Origin: Marsupella aquatica
Taxonomy: Eukaryota > Marchantiophyta
DNA: 64,000 bases
Direction of reading: 5' to 3'
Assembly: GCA_973895155.1 (NCBI GenBank)
Contig: OZ316893.1
Coordinates: 17,298,001 to 17,362,000, forward strand
In this document: piece by piece, positions 12,558 to 23,258 of the stretch
Layout: the number at the start of each line of letters is the position of its first letter
Numbering within the stretch: the first letter of the stretch is position 1
The notes under the pieces: model-generated
What the model saw: the letters and a program-made list of their open reading frames with translations, nothing else
Told to the model about the DNA's origin: nothing
Databases searched by the model: none
Program-made: the position numbers and the translations under genes

Positions 12558-13165
12558 TGTGACGCCGCCAGCACGGCTGGTATTGAGTAATACGGCTTAA
12601 CCCGTGTTAAGCACATACGAAGTAGACTTAGGAGTCCGTAGTTATTAGCATAGCAACACAAATTAGCTAGTCATGATGTTTAGGACAAGTTTAGTCAATA
12701 ATGAGCATTCACGCTCGGGCTGGCGGCGCCACGCCAAACGTACCGCCAGATTAGGGGCGCGTTATGGCCGTCTACCTCGGATCTGTATAATTGATCCAAA
12801 GGCGGCCCTCTAACACGCCCTGACCCGGACCTGAGGAGTTGTTGGTACACTTTGGGTGTGAGGGACTCAGCCTATCAAAGCAGGAGGAGCCGATCGATTG
12901 ACACACTGCAAGGGTATAAAAGGCGAGCTCTTCCCTGCCTTTGAATCACTAGTTCACTTTGCGCGCTAGGTTTGCTCCCAGCTCCTCTATTTCCCCCTCA
13001 GTGACCTAGCACACCGCGCCATATGTCTGTCACGATTATGTCCAGTTTTGCCATTTGCTTTTGGTTTCAATTTTTAAGCATTGGTAACCACCTTGTAGCC
13101 TCGCGCTCGCCAAGCACAACCCGCGCAAGTACAAAGCTAAAAAGCATTAAGAACTGCTTATACGT
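12558..13165 (+). promoter_or_regulatory. LTR-like leader with TATA box
   Basis: The word TGTGACGCC at 12558 is a common start of plant gypsy-type LTRs and is shared with 29264. A TATA-like GGTATAAAAGG lies near 12910, followed by a pyrimidine-rich region, as expected for an LTR promoter and transcript start. No second copy is visible downstream, so calling this a 5' LTR is an inference. The region contains no coding frame until 13166. Confidence 0.45.
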
Positions 13166-15960
13166 TTGAACGGGCATTCTCACTACAACAACGACCTTAA
13201 TCTTCCTTTTGAGAGCAAGTACTGTCACGACGATGAGATAGCCGAGTTCTTCTTCAAGGGATCAAAGTACCTTGGCTTTGAAGAAGCGCTCCTCCAAATC
13301 CCGGACGAGGTCTTCAAGATCCTGGGCATGGTGGACTTGCAGCGCCATCACTTTGACGACATACCTGCCAGGGTGCAGTCCTTCCTCAACTATCAGTTCG
13401 GTAATAGCCCAAACCCAGGCGGACCATCGTTGATCGCAACTTTGCTTGGCTTCCCATCTAGAACATTGGGCCCTATGGCACCTCCCCCAGCAACACCAGC
13501 GGCCAGTGCACAGGCGTAGACCCCACCCCAGGTACCCTCAACCCGCTCCCCACCACCGATGGCACCACCCGCTTGGGTATGATCCATGGTGAATGCGGTG
13601 AATCTAAGCTTGGAGGACAAGGAAGTTCCTCCACCTCTTGTCCGGAAACCACCAGGGATGCATCAATCCGGGGCGGGTAACACATTGCCATCCCAACAAG
13701 CCCAAACCCAGGAGGCGGAACCAATAGACAACACGGTGACGGTTGCGGCCCTGACACCAGTTCTAACGGCAGTAGCACTACCACTGTCAGATAGAGAAGA
13801 TGGGGAGATGTCCCCCTCTACAAGTCACCCCGAGAACCAATCTTGGGGTAGAAAGAGGAAGGAGTGAGCTTCAGTATCCGGCTTACCCGTGGCCATCGTC
13901 GAAGTGGCCAAATTGATCATGCATCGCATGGGGGAGAATGTCCACAAGAACATTTTCCACCCAAAGCATGCATGTTACCTGAAGACCCAAGGGTTCAAAC
14001 ACCTTGCCGCCCTCCCCTTGGAACACTTGCAGGTACTACGGGCAAGATATGACGGAGTTCATTCAAAACTTTGACAAGGCCCGCCAACAAACCCGTGCGC
14101 ATGGACGGGTAATGTCTCTGACCAAAGAGCGGCTGAAGCTCATCTTTGGTCTACCCGAGGGACAAAATTGAGTGGAATCACGGGCACCAAGGGGCAAGGG
14201 AGCCAAGTACCAATCTTCTAGCTTCCCGATCGAGGGTTCGATGGACAACGGCTTCATGATGAGGACATGCCTCATCCCAAAGATAGCAGAGCTGTTGGAG
14301 TTTCAGCTCGGGGGGTTGACTATCAAAAATCTTAGGAACCACGTGCGATCCAAAATAGGTAATTTTCATAGAGATTAACTAAAATTTTAAAAAGCGTAGG
14401 AAGCAAAAGAAGGTATTATAAACCCATATTTGTAGAATATTCTCTAATATATACCTTTTATAAAATAATATAGGTCATTAATATTAAGAATAGAGAATAT
14501 TTTTGGAATATTCCCGTTATAAAATAGGCGTGTTTATATTAGGCTAGGATTGCATGTGGTACCCCAAAATATATACTAAGTTAACTCCCCGAGAGTTTCA
14601 GAGGTATGCTCTCCACATGATGGAGCCATGGGGCAAGATATCCGCCGCCCAAGTCGAGAACTACCGGCCTAGGAGGTGGGCTTCTTTCTTCATTAAGAAG
14701 TTCCATGAGGAGATGGAACGACAAAGGAAGACCTTGTACCTCGGGGGGGGGGGGAGGCGTACCTTGCAGGCCACATCAAGATCATCATAGAGTGGTACGC
14801 CCATTTTGATTGAAAACCCTTCCGAGGTGCAATGAGCCGGAACTTACCCTGGCCAAGTGGATCTTCCCGGCTCAGGAGAGACGTCCACAACCTGAAGCCC
14901 AAAGTCTAGCGCCTATGGTGCCCACCCCAACCCCACAGACAACTATTGGGGCCCCTTCTTCTGTGCTGGACTCGGCGGTCATTGCAACCCTGGACGCCCA
15001 AAACCAGGCCCGGCCGTGCGATCACAGCCGATCGGGTTGAAGCTGGCCACAAACCAAAAGCCACAATCCCGGAGGAAGCCTTAGTACCCTCCGCACCTGT
15101 ACAAGCGGGTCCCCCTTTCCCTTTTGGAGACCACTCTCCCTCTACCCTTGCCACCCCGGGGCTGGATGTAACAACTCCGGCTTCTGCCCAAGTCGAGGTC
15201 TGTCCTTGCCCTAACCCAAGTGGGCACAGCCTGGTGAACCCGAAACTCTTTGCACCGGGTTTGTATTTGAATGGGTTGTTGGGCAACTTCTCCCAACAAG
15301 TTGGTCGGGATATGGGAGAGTTCATGGCCCGCAAGTTGGCTTACTTCTTTAGCCAGGAACTAGTGCCGGCAGTGAAAGTAGGGCACGCTCAAGCTGAAGC
15401 CGCAACAAAAATTGAGCGATATTGGGTTGAGGCGGCCAAACTCTTAGATGAGGCCTTGAATCGAGAAACTAAACTGGAACTTCTCTGGCCTCAGCTTGCT
15501 ACCGCTCTGACCCAGGTCACCGACGCTTAGCCTTGGCCGTACAAGCCAAAGCCAGAAACAACGCCGAGATCTCATGGCTCCGGGCCCAGATTGACAGCTT
15601 GAAGGGGTAAGCCGTCATCTGGCAAAAGGACATAGAGGAGGCCGACGCTTGGGCCTAGAGGGATATAGCCAAGGTGGACAACCTAAAAGCAAAAGTGGCA
15701 TGGCTTCTACAAGAAGCCACTAAACAAGACCAATTGGTGGTGTAGCTAACAAGCAATGCCGAGCAGTTGGAAGAGGCATGCCAGGAAGCCGCAAAGGAGA
15801 TGGATGCGGTGAAGCAAGAAAACAAGTCTCTCCTAGACCAAGTCTAGATCCTCAAGCAGGACATTGACCGGCTGAGGAGACAGCAGGACGGCCGCTCTAA
15901 GTCCAACTTGGGTGGGTCTGGCAAACGTCCCAAACATTAGCAGCATGGCAAGTTTAGAAT
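13166..15960 (+). pseudogene. Gene Y: decayed gag-like / coiled-coil protein of a probable non-autonomous LTR element
   Basis: The frame at 13166-13519 (from about ESKYCHDDEIAEFFFKGSKY) continues in phase through stops at 13517, 13580 and 13865 to about 14030, then shifts frame. A block with AHGRVMSLTKERLKLIFGLP follows, then 14172-14378 and 14554-14790, separated by an AT-rich stretch that looks like a GT-AG intron. The 14946-15530 frame is Pro-rich and then helical (GNFSQQVGRDMGEFMARKLA), and a strongly helical Glu/Lys/Gln-rich region, broken by stops, runs to about 15940. No zinc knuckle, protease or polymerase is present. The order of globular domain, Pro-rich linker and coiled coil resembles gene X, suggesting related elements. 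I do not recognise the family. Confidence 0.5.
14359..14545 (+). other. Probable intron in gene Y
   Basis: An AT-rich block begins GTAATTTT after ...CCAAAATAG and ends TTAGGCTAG. The flanking frames on both sides look coding, and composition changes sharply at both borders. This fits a GT-AG intron, though an AT-rich insertion is possible. Confidence 0.45.
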
Positions 15961-17017
15961 AGAGTTGGTTTAGCCAGGAAGGTCGGACGCTAAGGACAAG
16001 CGTCGAAACTAGTTAGGGGCATTGTCCTATCTGACCAACCTTCTTTTAGCATAGAATCTTAGAATAAAACACGCCATTTTGCAGCTTGACAGTAGCAAAA
16101 TGTAGGGTAGAATAGATTCAAGCACGTGGCCGTTCCGGGCCGCGGCTCTTAGTTAGTATTTAGTGCACCCCCTGGTAGAGGCAGGGGGAGGGTTTAGGTT
16201 CAGAACTGGGTATCCGTAGGATGTGCGGAGAGTCCCGGCCTTAGTGAATAAAAGAGCACTAAGGAGTGAGAGTACGACTAATCTTGCAGGGCGAGTGCGG
16301 AGTTGGGCTCTGTTATAGTGTACACCTTCCTGCCATTGGGCCTGTTTATTCAGAAGAAGTCGAGTCAATCGTGTATATGTGTATGACGGATTCTGAAGTA
16401 AAGTTTTTTCCCCATTATTTCCTTTGTCTAAAACCAGATTGTATGTTGAGGATTTTGTTGTAAGCATAAATCTCATATAAGAGTAGAGAATGCTTGGTGT
16501 GATATCATGGCTATGTCCAAAAAAATTAAAAAGTGAAATTTTTTGAAAATTTTGTCTCATTACCGGGTTAATGGAGTATAATAAACCCGGAAATGGCTAC
16601 AAAGTCTAGTTTACAGTACAAAATCCAGAAATATCCGGATAGCACTCTTTTTGGAACTTTAAAATATTGGTACAATCGCACCACGAGAGAAGGCGTTTGA
16701 GAATGAAGATAAAACCATAAGTTGAGCATCCGGCCGGAGACTGAGACTTGGTTTTCGAGTTCTTAAGGCAATTGTTCGGGCTGCAGTCCACACACCGAGA
16801 CATTGCGGAAATCTTTAGTTTGAAGGATTGGAGATAATAGAGTCGGACGAGGCTGCCGATTTAAGGCATTAGTAATGAGGAATTGGTTACGGGGGAAGTG
16901 GGTGATCGTTTGATTGAGTGGGGAAGTGGCGACTTGATTCCAATTTCCGGATTTGAGATTTCCGGAGTTTTGTGAAGGGATTTTAATTTGGTTTCTTTCT
17001 CTCCATCGCCTCATCAT
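15961..17017 (+). other. Untranslated/LTR-like stretch; shares blocks with 30.4-31.0 kb
   Basis: No gene is seen. From about 16165 to 16400 a series of short blocks recurs in the same order as at 30437-31010: a GGTAGAGGCA..GGGGGA block, GAGTCCCGGCCTT, CTTGCAGGGC-AG, and GAAGTCGAGTCAA followed by a TGTAT. This suggests an LTR (promoter-proximal/R) segment of related elements. From about 16560 the sequence becomes rich in CCGGA words like the gene X flank at 28.2-28.4 kb, so gene X's own leader probably starts here. Confidence 0.45.
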
Positions 17018-17392
17018 GGTGAAGAGAAAGGATCTGGATTTTCCCCAAACAAATCCGAAATCCGGACGATGCCTAAGCGTACGACCAAGGAGCGGACTGT
17101 CATGGTTAATGAGAAGCCGTTGCGACCCAAGATCCCGTCGGATCCGGAAAGGAAGGCCTGGCTTCAGAATAATTTAGAGGCGATGGGCTGTGCAAAGCTA
17201 CTTGAGTTACCATGGGGTTACCAGAGTGCGGAATTTGTGAAGGAGGTCCGGATTCGTGCAACCCTTACTTCAGAATTTTTGGATTCTATTAGAGGAAATC
17301 CGGAAAAGTGGACAGTGGCTGTCATTTCATCATTGTTGGATGTGTCATTGAAAGCAGAGAGCTTTCTAACTTTGAAGGAGAATTTTGCCGAC

Positions 17393-17589
17393 TGTTGTAA
17401 ACCCTAGTTTACCCCTTAACCATAGGGCGAGAACCCTTAACCATAGTATGAGAACTCCTAACCATAGGACCAGTATAAGGGCATTTGCCTACCATGTAAC
17501 CAAGGGGATATATATATCCCCTCATCAATAGTAATGGATCTATCTTGTTGGAGTATCTTTGAGTGTTCCTTTAGTTGTCTATTACAACA
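17393..17589 (+). repeat. Copia-A 5' LTR
   Basis: 197 bp, TG...CA. It contains three near-copies of a CCTTAACCATAG-type word (about 17412-17470) in the upstream part, and a TATA region embedded in the perfect 20-bp palindrome AGGGGATATATATATCCCCT at 17503-17522. The U3/R/U5 borders cannot be fixed from sequence alone. Confidence 0.97.
17503..17522 (+). promoter_or_regulatory. TATA region inside a perfect 20-bp palindrome
   Basis: AGGGGATATATATATCCCCT equals its own reverse complement. It sits about 70 bp before the LTR end, where a copia promoter TATA box is expected. The same site occurs in the 3' LTR at 23172-23191. Promoter function is inferred from position and AT content. Confidence 0.65.
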
Positions 17590-17606
17590 CGTTATCAGCA
17601 CGAGCC
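17590..17606 (+). promoter_or_regulatory. Copia-A primer-binding site
   Basis: CGTTATCAGCACGAGCC starts directly after the LTR. It differs from the usual TGGTATCAGAGC but has the same TATCAG core. The identical 17 bases occur, on the other strand, beside the right LTR of the ABCG-carrying element (28048-28064). Confidence 0.75.
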
Positions 17607-17948
17607 AGTCTCTAAAAATCATTTTTTTTCAAGCAGATGCAATCGAGTTTTACACGAGGAGAATGCTCGTAAAGTGGCATTTTTTTTAGAAACTGCCATA
17701 ACCGTTTTTTTTCTTGGTCTCCATTCTTTTGCCTCAGAGTTGAATTTTTTTTACAAAACACGAAATTTCACATAGAGCATCAATTCGGGACCAGCATATC
17801 GAGAGTCCAAAGGACTAATACTTTATTGGCATGATTGAAAGCTCCCTCAGCTCCATATACAAGCTTCCAACCGGTCAATTGTACAATCGAGATACTTCAC
17901 TCGATTCAATCTTCACCAAAGTTCTTAAATCAACTGACATCCCGAATA

Positions 17949-20900
17949 ATGAATACAGTCGAAAAATTATTATGGCCAGCACTTAAAGTCGACGGATCCA
18001 ACTATTTGACGTGGATCACAGATGTCGAAACTTACTTTACATCACAAGACCTTGAAGACACCTTAGATACCGACATCGATGTCACGCTCAAACAAAAGGC
18101 TAAGGCAGCGTTTCTACTCAGGCAACATCTAACCCCTCAACTAAAGAATGAGTATATGAACGAAATTAATCCAAGAAAACTATGGGATCTCCTCAAAGCC
18201 CGATTTGATCATATGAGGGAGATATGGCTCCCAGAGGCAAGAAGGGATTGGCATAACCTGCGCGTCATGGACCACACCACAATTGCCAATTACAATAGCG
18301 CACTGTGCAGAATTACATCTCAATTAGAAATGTGTGGACATCCAATAAATGACATAGATAGAATCGATAAGACACTATCGACATTCCCTGAATCTAATAT
18401 CACATTAGGTACACAATATAGGAACATGCGTTTCACTAAGTACTCAGATCTGATTGCTCACTTACTTGTGGAAGAGAAGCAACAGATCGTGGCCTTGCAA
18501 AACGCCAGAAAGCGCCCAGCAGGATCAGACCCCCCACCACATCGACCTGAAACCCACTACACCAATTATGAAGACAAACAACGAGGAAATTACCGGGGCG
18601 GACGAACTCAATTCAGAGGCGGAAGAAACCAATTCAGGGGCGGGAGAAATCAATTCAGAGGACAAGGCAAACCTTATAACCGACCCTCCGGATCCAATAA
18701 CACGTGGCGCAGAGGCACCATGAATAATAGAGGAAGAGGACGAAGCAACCAATACGACACTGCAAACAATTCCCAGAAAATGTGTTACCGATGTGGCAAA
18801 ATTGGCCACATTAGAAACGCATGTGCAGCCACAGAACAAGAGGCCCACAGATACATAAACGACAGAAATAAGTCCAGACAAAACCCCCAAGGACATTATA
18901 TGGAGATAGAAGAAGAATTGATTGCCTCTCAGAGAGAAGAAACACAAGAACAGATAGAAGTACATACCTCTCTTACTGACTGGAAATACCCGACATTAGA
19001 CGACCCCGATACGGGCATCATCGACAGCGGAACCTCACATACTATCTTAAAACACAGCAAGTATTTCGAGGCCATCACCCCATCATCCCGCGCTATCACC
19101 ACCATAGCAGGACTTAATCATATAGAAGAAGGCAAAGGACGAGCCACATTTATACTACCAGGAGGAACTAAAATCACCGTGAAGTCAGCAATTTATGCCC
19201 CGAAAGCAACCCGAAACCTCATCAGCTTCCAGGATATCAGATCCAATAACCTCCAACTGCGCACGAATACTCAGGGCAAAACAGAGACATTACAGATCAT
19301 ACAAGACATACAGGGTAAGCCATCCATTAAAGAAACATTTGCATTGATCCCCCCAGGCCTATACGCAACCAGTATCCAAACATTCCATATACACCAAGAA
19401 TCAGAGGATATGACATACATCTGGCACTGTCGACTACCCGGGTACCACTATGTACAACAGGATTATAAGGGACTCCAAAGGAATCCCCAAGACAGTCAAG
19501 CCAAAGGTAAAAACAGCCTGCATAGCGTGCTCACAAGGAAAAATGACCATACGACCATCAATACCAAAAACAATATTTTCAATACCACAGTTCCTAGAGC
19601 AGATCAATGCAGATATCTGCGGACCTATAGACCCCCCGAGCGGCCCTTTCAAATATTTCCTGGTAATCATCGACTCATCAACTAAATGGCTGCAGATTTC
19701 ATTGCTATCTACCCGCAACTTGGCATTTGCGCGGATCTTAGCACATATTCTTAAATTAAGAGCACAGTTCCCAGAGTATCCTACAAGAAGATTAAGAGTA
19801 GATGGAGCTGGCGAGTTCACATCAAGAACATTCGACGACTTTTGCTGGGCAGCGGGCATCGATACTCAATATCCAGTTCCCCACGTTCATTTTCAGAACG
19901 GTATAGCTGAGTCGGTTATTAAGAGACTTCAAATGGTGGCAAGACCACTGTTAATGAAGTCAAACTTACCCACATCAGCATGGGGACATGCCATCCTTCA
20001 CGCAGCTGCACTAATCCAATATAGACCGTCAGCATATAACTCTAAGACACCATACCACCTGGCGTTCGGCATACCACCGGACCTGTCCCACCTACGCATT
20101 TTCGGATGCCAGGTAATGGTGCCTATCTTAGGACCAAAGAGAACAAAACTCGGACCCCAACGGAATGCAGGTATCTATGTTGGGTTTGACTCTACTTCGA
20201 TCATTAGATACCTTGAACCGACTACGGCAGACCTGTTCAAGGCAAGACATCAGGACTGCCATTTTTATGAAGATCAATTCCCACAGCTCACGAATACAGC
20301 ATCAACACAATCCAAGGACACAACGAAAATGCCCATAAATTGGAAAGCAGACCAAAACAGAAATGACCCCAGAACCAAGCAGGCAGACGAAGAAGTCAGA
20401 AGACTTCTCCACCTACATGAAATGCTCGAAAAGATTCCAGACTCATTTAACGACGCTGCAAATGTCACAAGATCCCACAACTTAGCAGCTAATGCGCCAT
20501 CGCGAGTACAAACCTCCTCGACACCGGCCAATGTAACAGCCCCCAGAGCAAAGCGAGGCAGACCACCAGGGATCAAGGACTCCCAGCCTCGCCAACGTAA
20601 AACTCCAGCAGCAAACTTGGGTACACCCGCGCTGGAACCAGCGATCACACTTAACGTGACAGCGATAAATCAAAACGACCCACTGAGTGAAGAAAACGAG
20701 GAAATGTCAATCACATACATGCAAACAGGTAACATATATAAACGACCGACAACCCAAATTGATGAACAATTTGCCTATAACGTAATACAGGAAATCACCA
20801 ACGATATTCCTGATCCGCTCACTATAAACGAGGCAAAGAAACAACCAGATTGGCCAAAGTGGCAAGCAGCAATACATACCGAGATGGACGCCCTCATCAA

Positions 20901-22557
20901 GCGACAAGTATTCGGACCATTTAAAATGGCATTACCAGGTACACATTACACCGACTCTCGATTTACATTCTTGAAAAAACGAAATGAGAAAGGCATAGTA
21001 GTAAGATATCGAGCCCGGCTAGTAGCCAAAGGCTACACACAAATCCCGGGCAGGGACTACGATTTAACATACTCACCAGTAATGGACGCTACTACATATC
21101 GCTATCTCACAGCACATTCAGTCCACCATAAACTGGTTAATAACCTTATGGACGTGGTAACCGCGTACCTTTACGGCACACTCGATACTGAGATATACAT
21201 GACTGCCCCCCCGGAACTGATAGAGAGGGTCAAGCAGCACATTCAGGGGGAGACGTCCCAGAACCTGAATACAGAGATTAAAAAGGGCATCAGCCAAATA
21301 ATACCTGATGGGGATACAAAGGCCCTCTTGATGCAAAGTGGAAATACACAGGCAATGCATACCAGAGGAAAGAAATTAACAACAAAACTTACAGTCCAAG
21401 TGTTACGTTCCATCAACGGACTTAAACAGAGCGGCAGAATCTGGTATCAGAAATTCCAGACAGAGATGCTCGCCCTCGGATTTACAAATAGCGGACTGGC
21501 CCCCTGCATCTTCATCAAAAAGCATATGGACGAAGTCCTGATACTAGCACTGTACGTGGACGATGTGAACTTATTCGGGACTAAACAGATGATGAAAGAC
21601 ACAATACATACACTGAAAGGAGTCTTCGAGATGAAGGACCTTGGAAGACCCAACCACTGCCTAGGCCTGCAGATCGAACACTTAGAAACAGGCATATTCC
21701 TTTACCAATCGACATACACGCAGAAGATACTTCATCAATTCAACATGCAGAAATCCTACCCTGTCTCCACCCCGATGGAACTCAGATCTCTAGACCCGAT
21801 CAAAGATATGTTTCGGAAGCGCCAAGAAGACGAACCCATACTGGGATCAGAAAAACCGTACCTATCAGCGGTGGGCGCCCTTATGTATCTAGCGAACCAG
21901 ACGAGACCTGACATATCGTTCGCCGTCAGTCTCTTAGCGAGACACAGCGCACAGCCCACCATCAGGCATTGGAACGGCATCAAGAGGATCATGAGATACC
22001 TACAAGGGACGATCGACCTTGGACTATTCTTTCCTAAGAATAGCCCCGATACGCTTACCGGTTACACTGATGCCGGCTACCTGTCGGACCCCCAGGACTC
22101 CAAATCACAGACTGGGTACGTGTTCTTACAGGGGACGACAGCAATATCTTGGCGAAGTTCAAAGCAAACAATGACCACAACGTCATCCAACCACTCGGAA
22201 ATCATAGCGTTATACGAGGCGTGCAGAGAAGCTGTATGGCTACGAAGCATTATCAATCATATTAGGTCCAGCACCGGTAAACCACAGATAACAGAGCCAA
22301 CCACAATCTACGAAGACAATAAGGCGTGTATCGACCAGATAACCAACGGAATCCTGAAGACCGAGAGGACCAAGCATATTGACCCCAAGTATTTCTTCAC
22401 GCAAGAACAACAAGGGAAAAGTATCAATGTTGCATGGATCAAATCTCAGGACAATCGAGCAGACATGTTTACGAAACCACTACCAGCCGGATTGCACAGA
22501 GCGCACCTCGAAGGCATAGGCATGAGCAGATTGTCCACGATCAAGCCCACCTCATAA
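17949..22557 (+). pseudogene. Copia-A gag-pol polyprotein, one frameshift from intact
   Basis: The likely start is the ATG at 17949 (MNTVEKLLWPALKVDGSNYL); an earlier open frame lacks an ATG. Gag carries an RGG-like basic region with GGR-NQFRGG repeats (about 18590-18670) and one zinc knuckle, CYRCGKIGHIRNAC (about 18784). The aspartic protease follows (GIIDSGTSHT, about 19013). At about 19436 the frame shifts. The second frame continues with integrase (zinc-finger cysteines CIACSQGK, catalytic-core segments DICGPI, DGAGEF and NGIAESV), reverse transcriptase (LYVDDVNLFG near 21552) and RNase H with the C-terminal FTKPLP segment. Compared with the expected GAG-pre-integrase motif H-C-R-L-G-H-P-G, five bases are missing, which removes the second His of the HHCC zinc finger and shifts the frame. 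Everything else appears open to the TAA at 22555. Confidence 0.95.
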
Positions 22558-23061
22558 CACTGAAGCTCGAAAGGATTACCCAACGACGAAGCTGTCGCCC
22601 GATGAAGCCGCCTCCAGATGCCCGACCACCACACTCGGCGAGCGCCACACCACATCCCCGACGTGAAACAACGCAAACCAACGCAAAAACGCCCGACTTG
22701 GCCTCACTAACCCAAAGCACAACACGAAGCGAAGCGCAATACGCAAAACGACATGAAGAACAACACGAGGCGCACACCAGGCAACGAGCTGAGGGGGAGA
22801 CTAGACACCCATTAGGAACATTCACATAACCCCACTTAGCACATACGATTAACACTAACTAAGACATGGCAAAAAGGCTTAACCAGGACATTAGATATGG
22901 GAAACCACCTATATAAGTGATGGTAGCACTCTTTCCTCGAGAAGAAAGCGGCGAGGTTTTAATGAGGCTACATCACACAGGTGGACCCCTAAACCGGATT
23001 ATACCCTAGGTTCAAGAGATGTGGTTACTTTATGCTCCTCCATAAACTAACCAAGGGGGAG
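22558..23061 (+). other. Copia-A 3' non-coding region and polypurine tract
   Basis: About 500 bp follow the pol stop. Open frames here do not look like a known copia product. It ends in AAGGGGGAG (23053-23061), the polypurine tract that primes plus-strand synthesis, directly before the 3' LTR. Confidence 0.8.
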
Positions 23062-23258
23062 TGTTGTAAACCCTAGTTTACCCCTTAACCATAGGGCGAG
23101 AACCCTTAACCATAGTATGAGAACTCCTAACCATAGGACCAGTATAAGGGCATTTGCCTACCATGTAACCAAGGGGATATATATATCCCCTCATCAATAG
23201 TAATGGATCTATCTTGTTGGAGTATCTTTGAGTGTTCCTTTAGTTGTCTATTACAACA
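23062..23258 (+). repeat. Copia-A 3' LTR
   Basis: 197 bp; I could find no difference from the 5' LTR by eye. It is followed by the second copy of the target duplication CCGAC, and gene X resumes immediately after. Confidence 0.97.

Larger units (their letters stand above)
17393..23258 (+). mobile_element. Copia-A: young, near-intact Ty1/copia element
   Basis: Two 197-bp LTRs (17393-17589 and 23062-23258) appear identical on reading side by side, begin TGTTGTAAAC and end TTACAACA. The 5-bp target duplication CCGAC flanks the element (17388-17392 and 23259-23263). A primer-binding site follows the 5' LTR and a polypurine tract precedes the 3' LTR. One long gag-pol frame fills the interior with a single frameshift. 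Identical LTRs mean a recent insertion. The target is the reading frame of gene X. Confidence 0.97.

Noticed and set aside
12558-16560. Complete LTR element with LTRs at both ends
   Set aside because: No direct repeat of the 12558-13165 sequence was found after gene Y, nor a target duplication.
18525-18965. Minus-strand 146-codon frame in Copia-A
   Set aside because: Shadow of the gag zinc-knuckle region on the other strand.
22434-22829. Plus-strand frame of 131 codons at the end of Copia-A pol
   Set aside because: Overlaps the end of pol in another frame and then runs through the element's 3' non-coding region; Arg/His/Thr-rich with no known copia counterpart.
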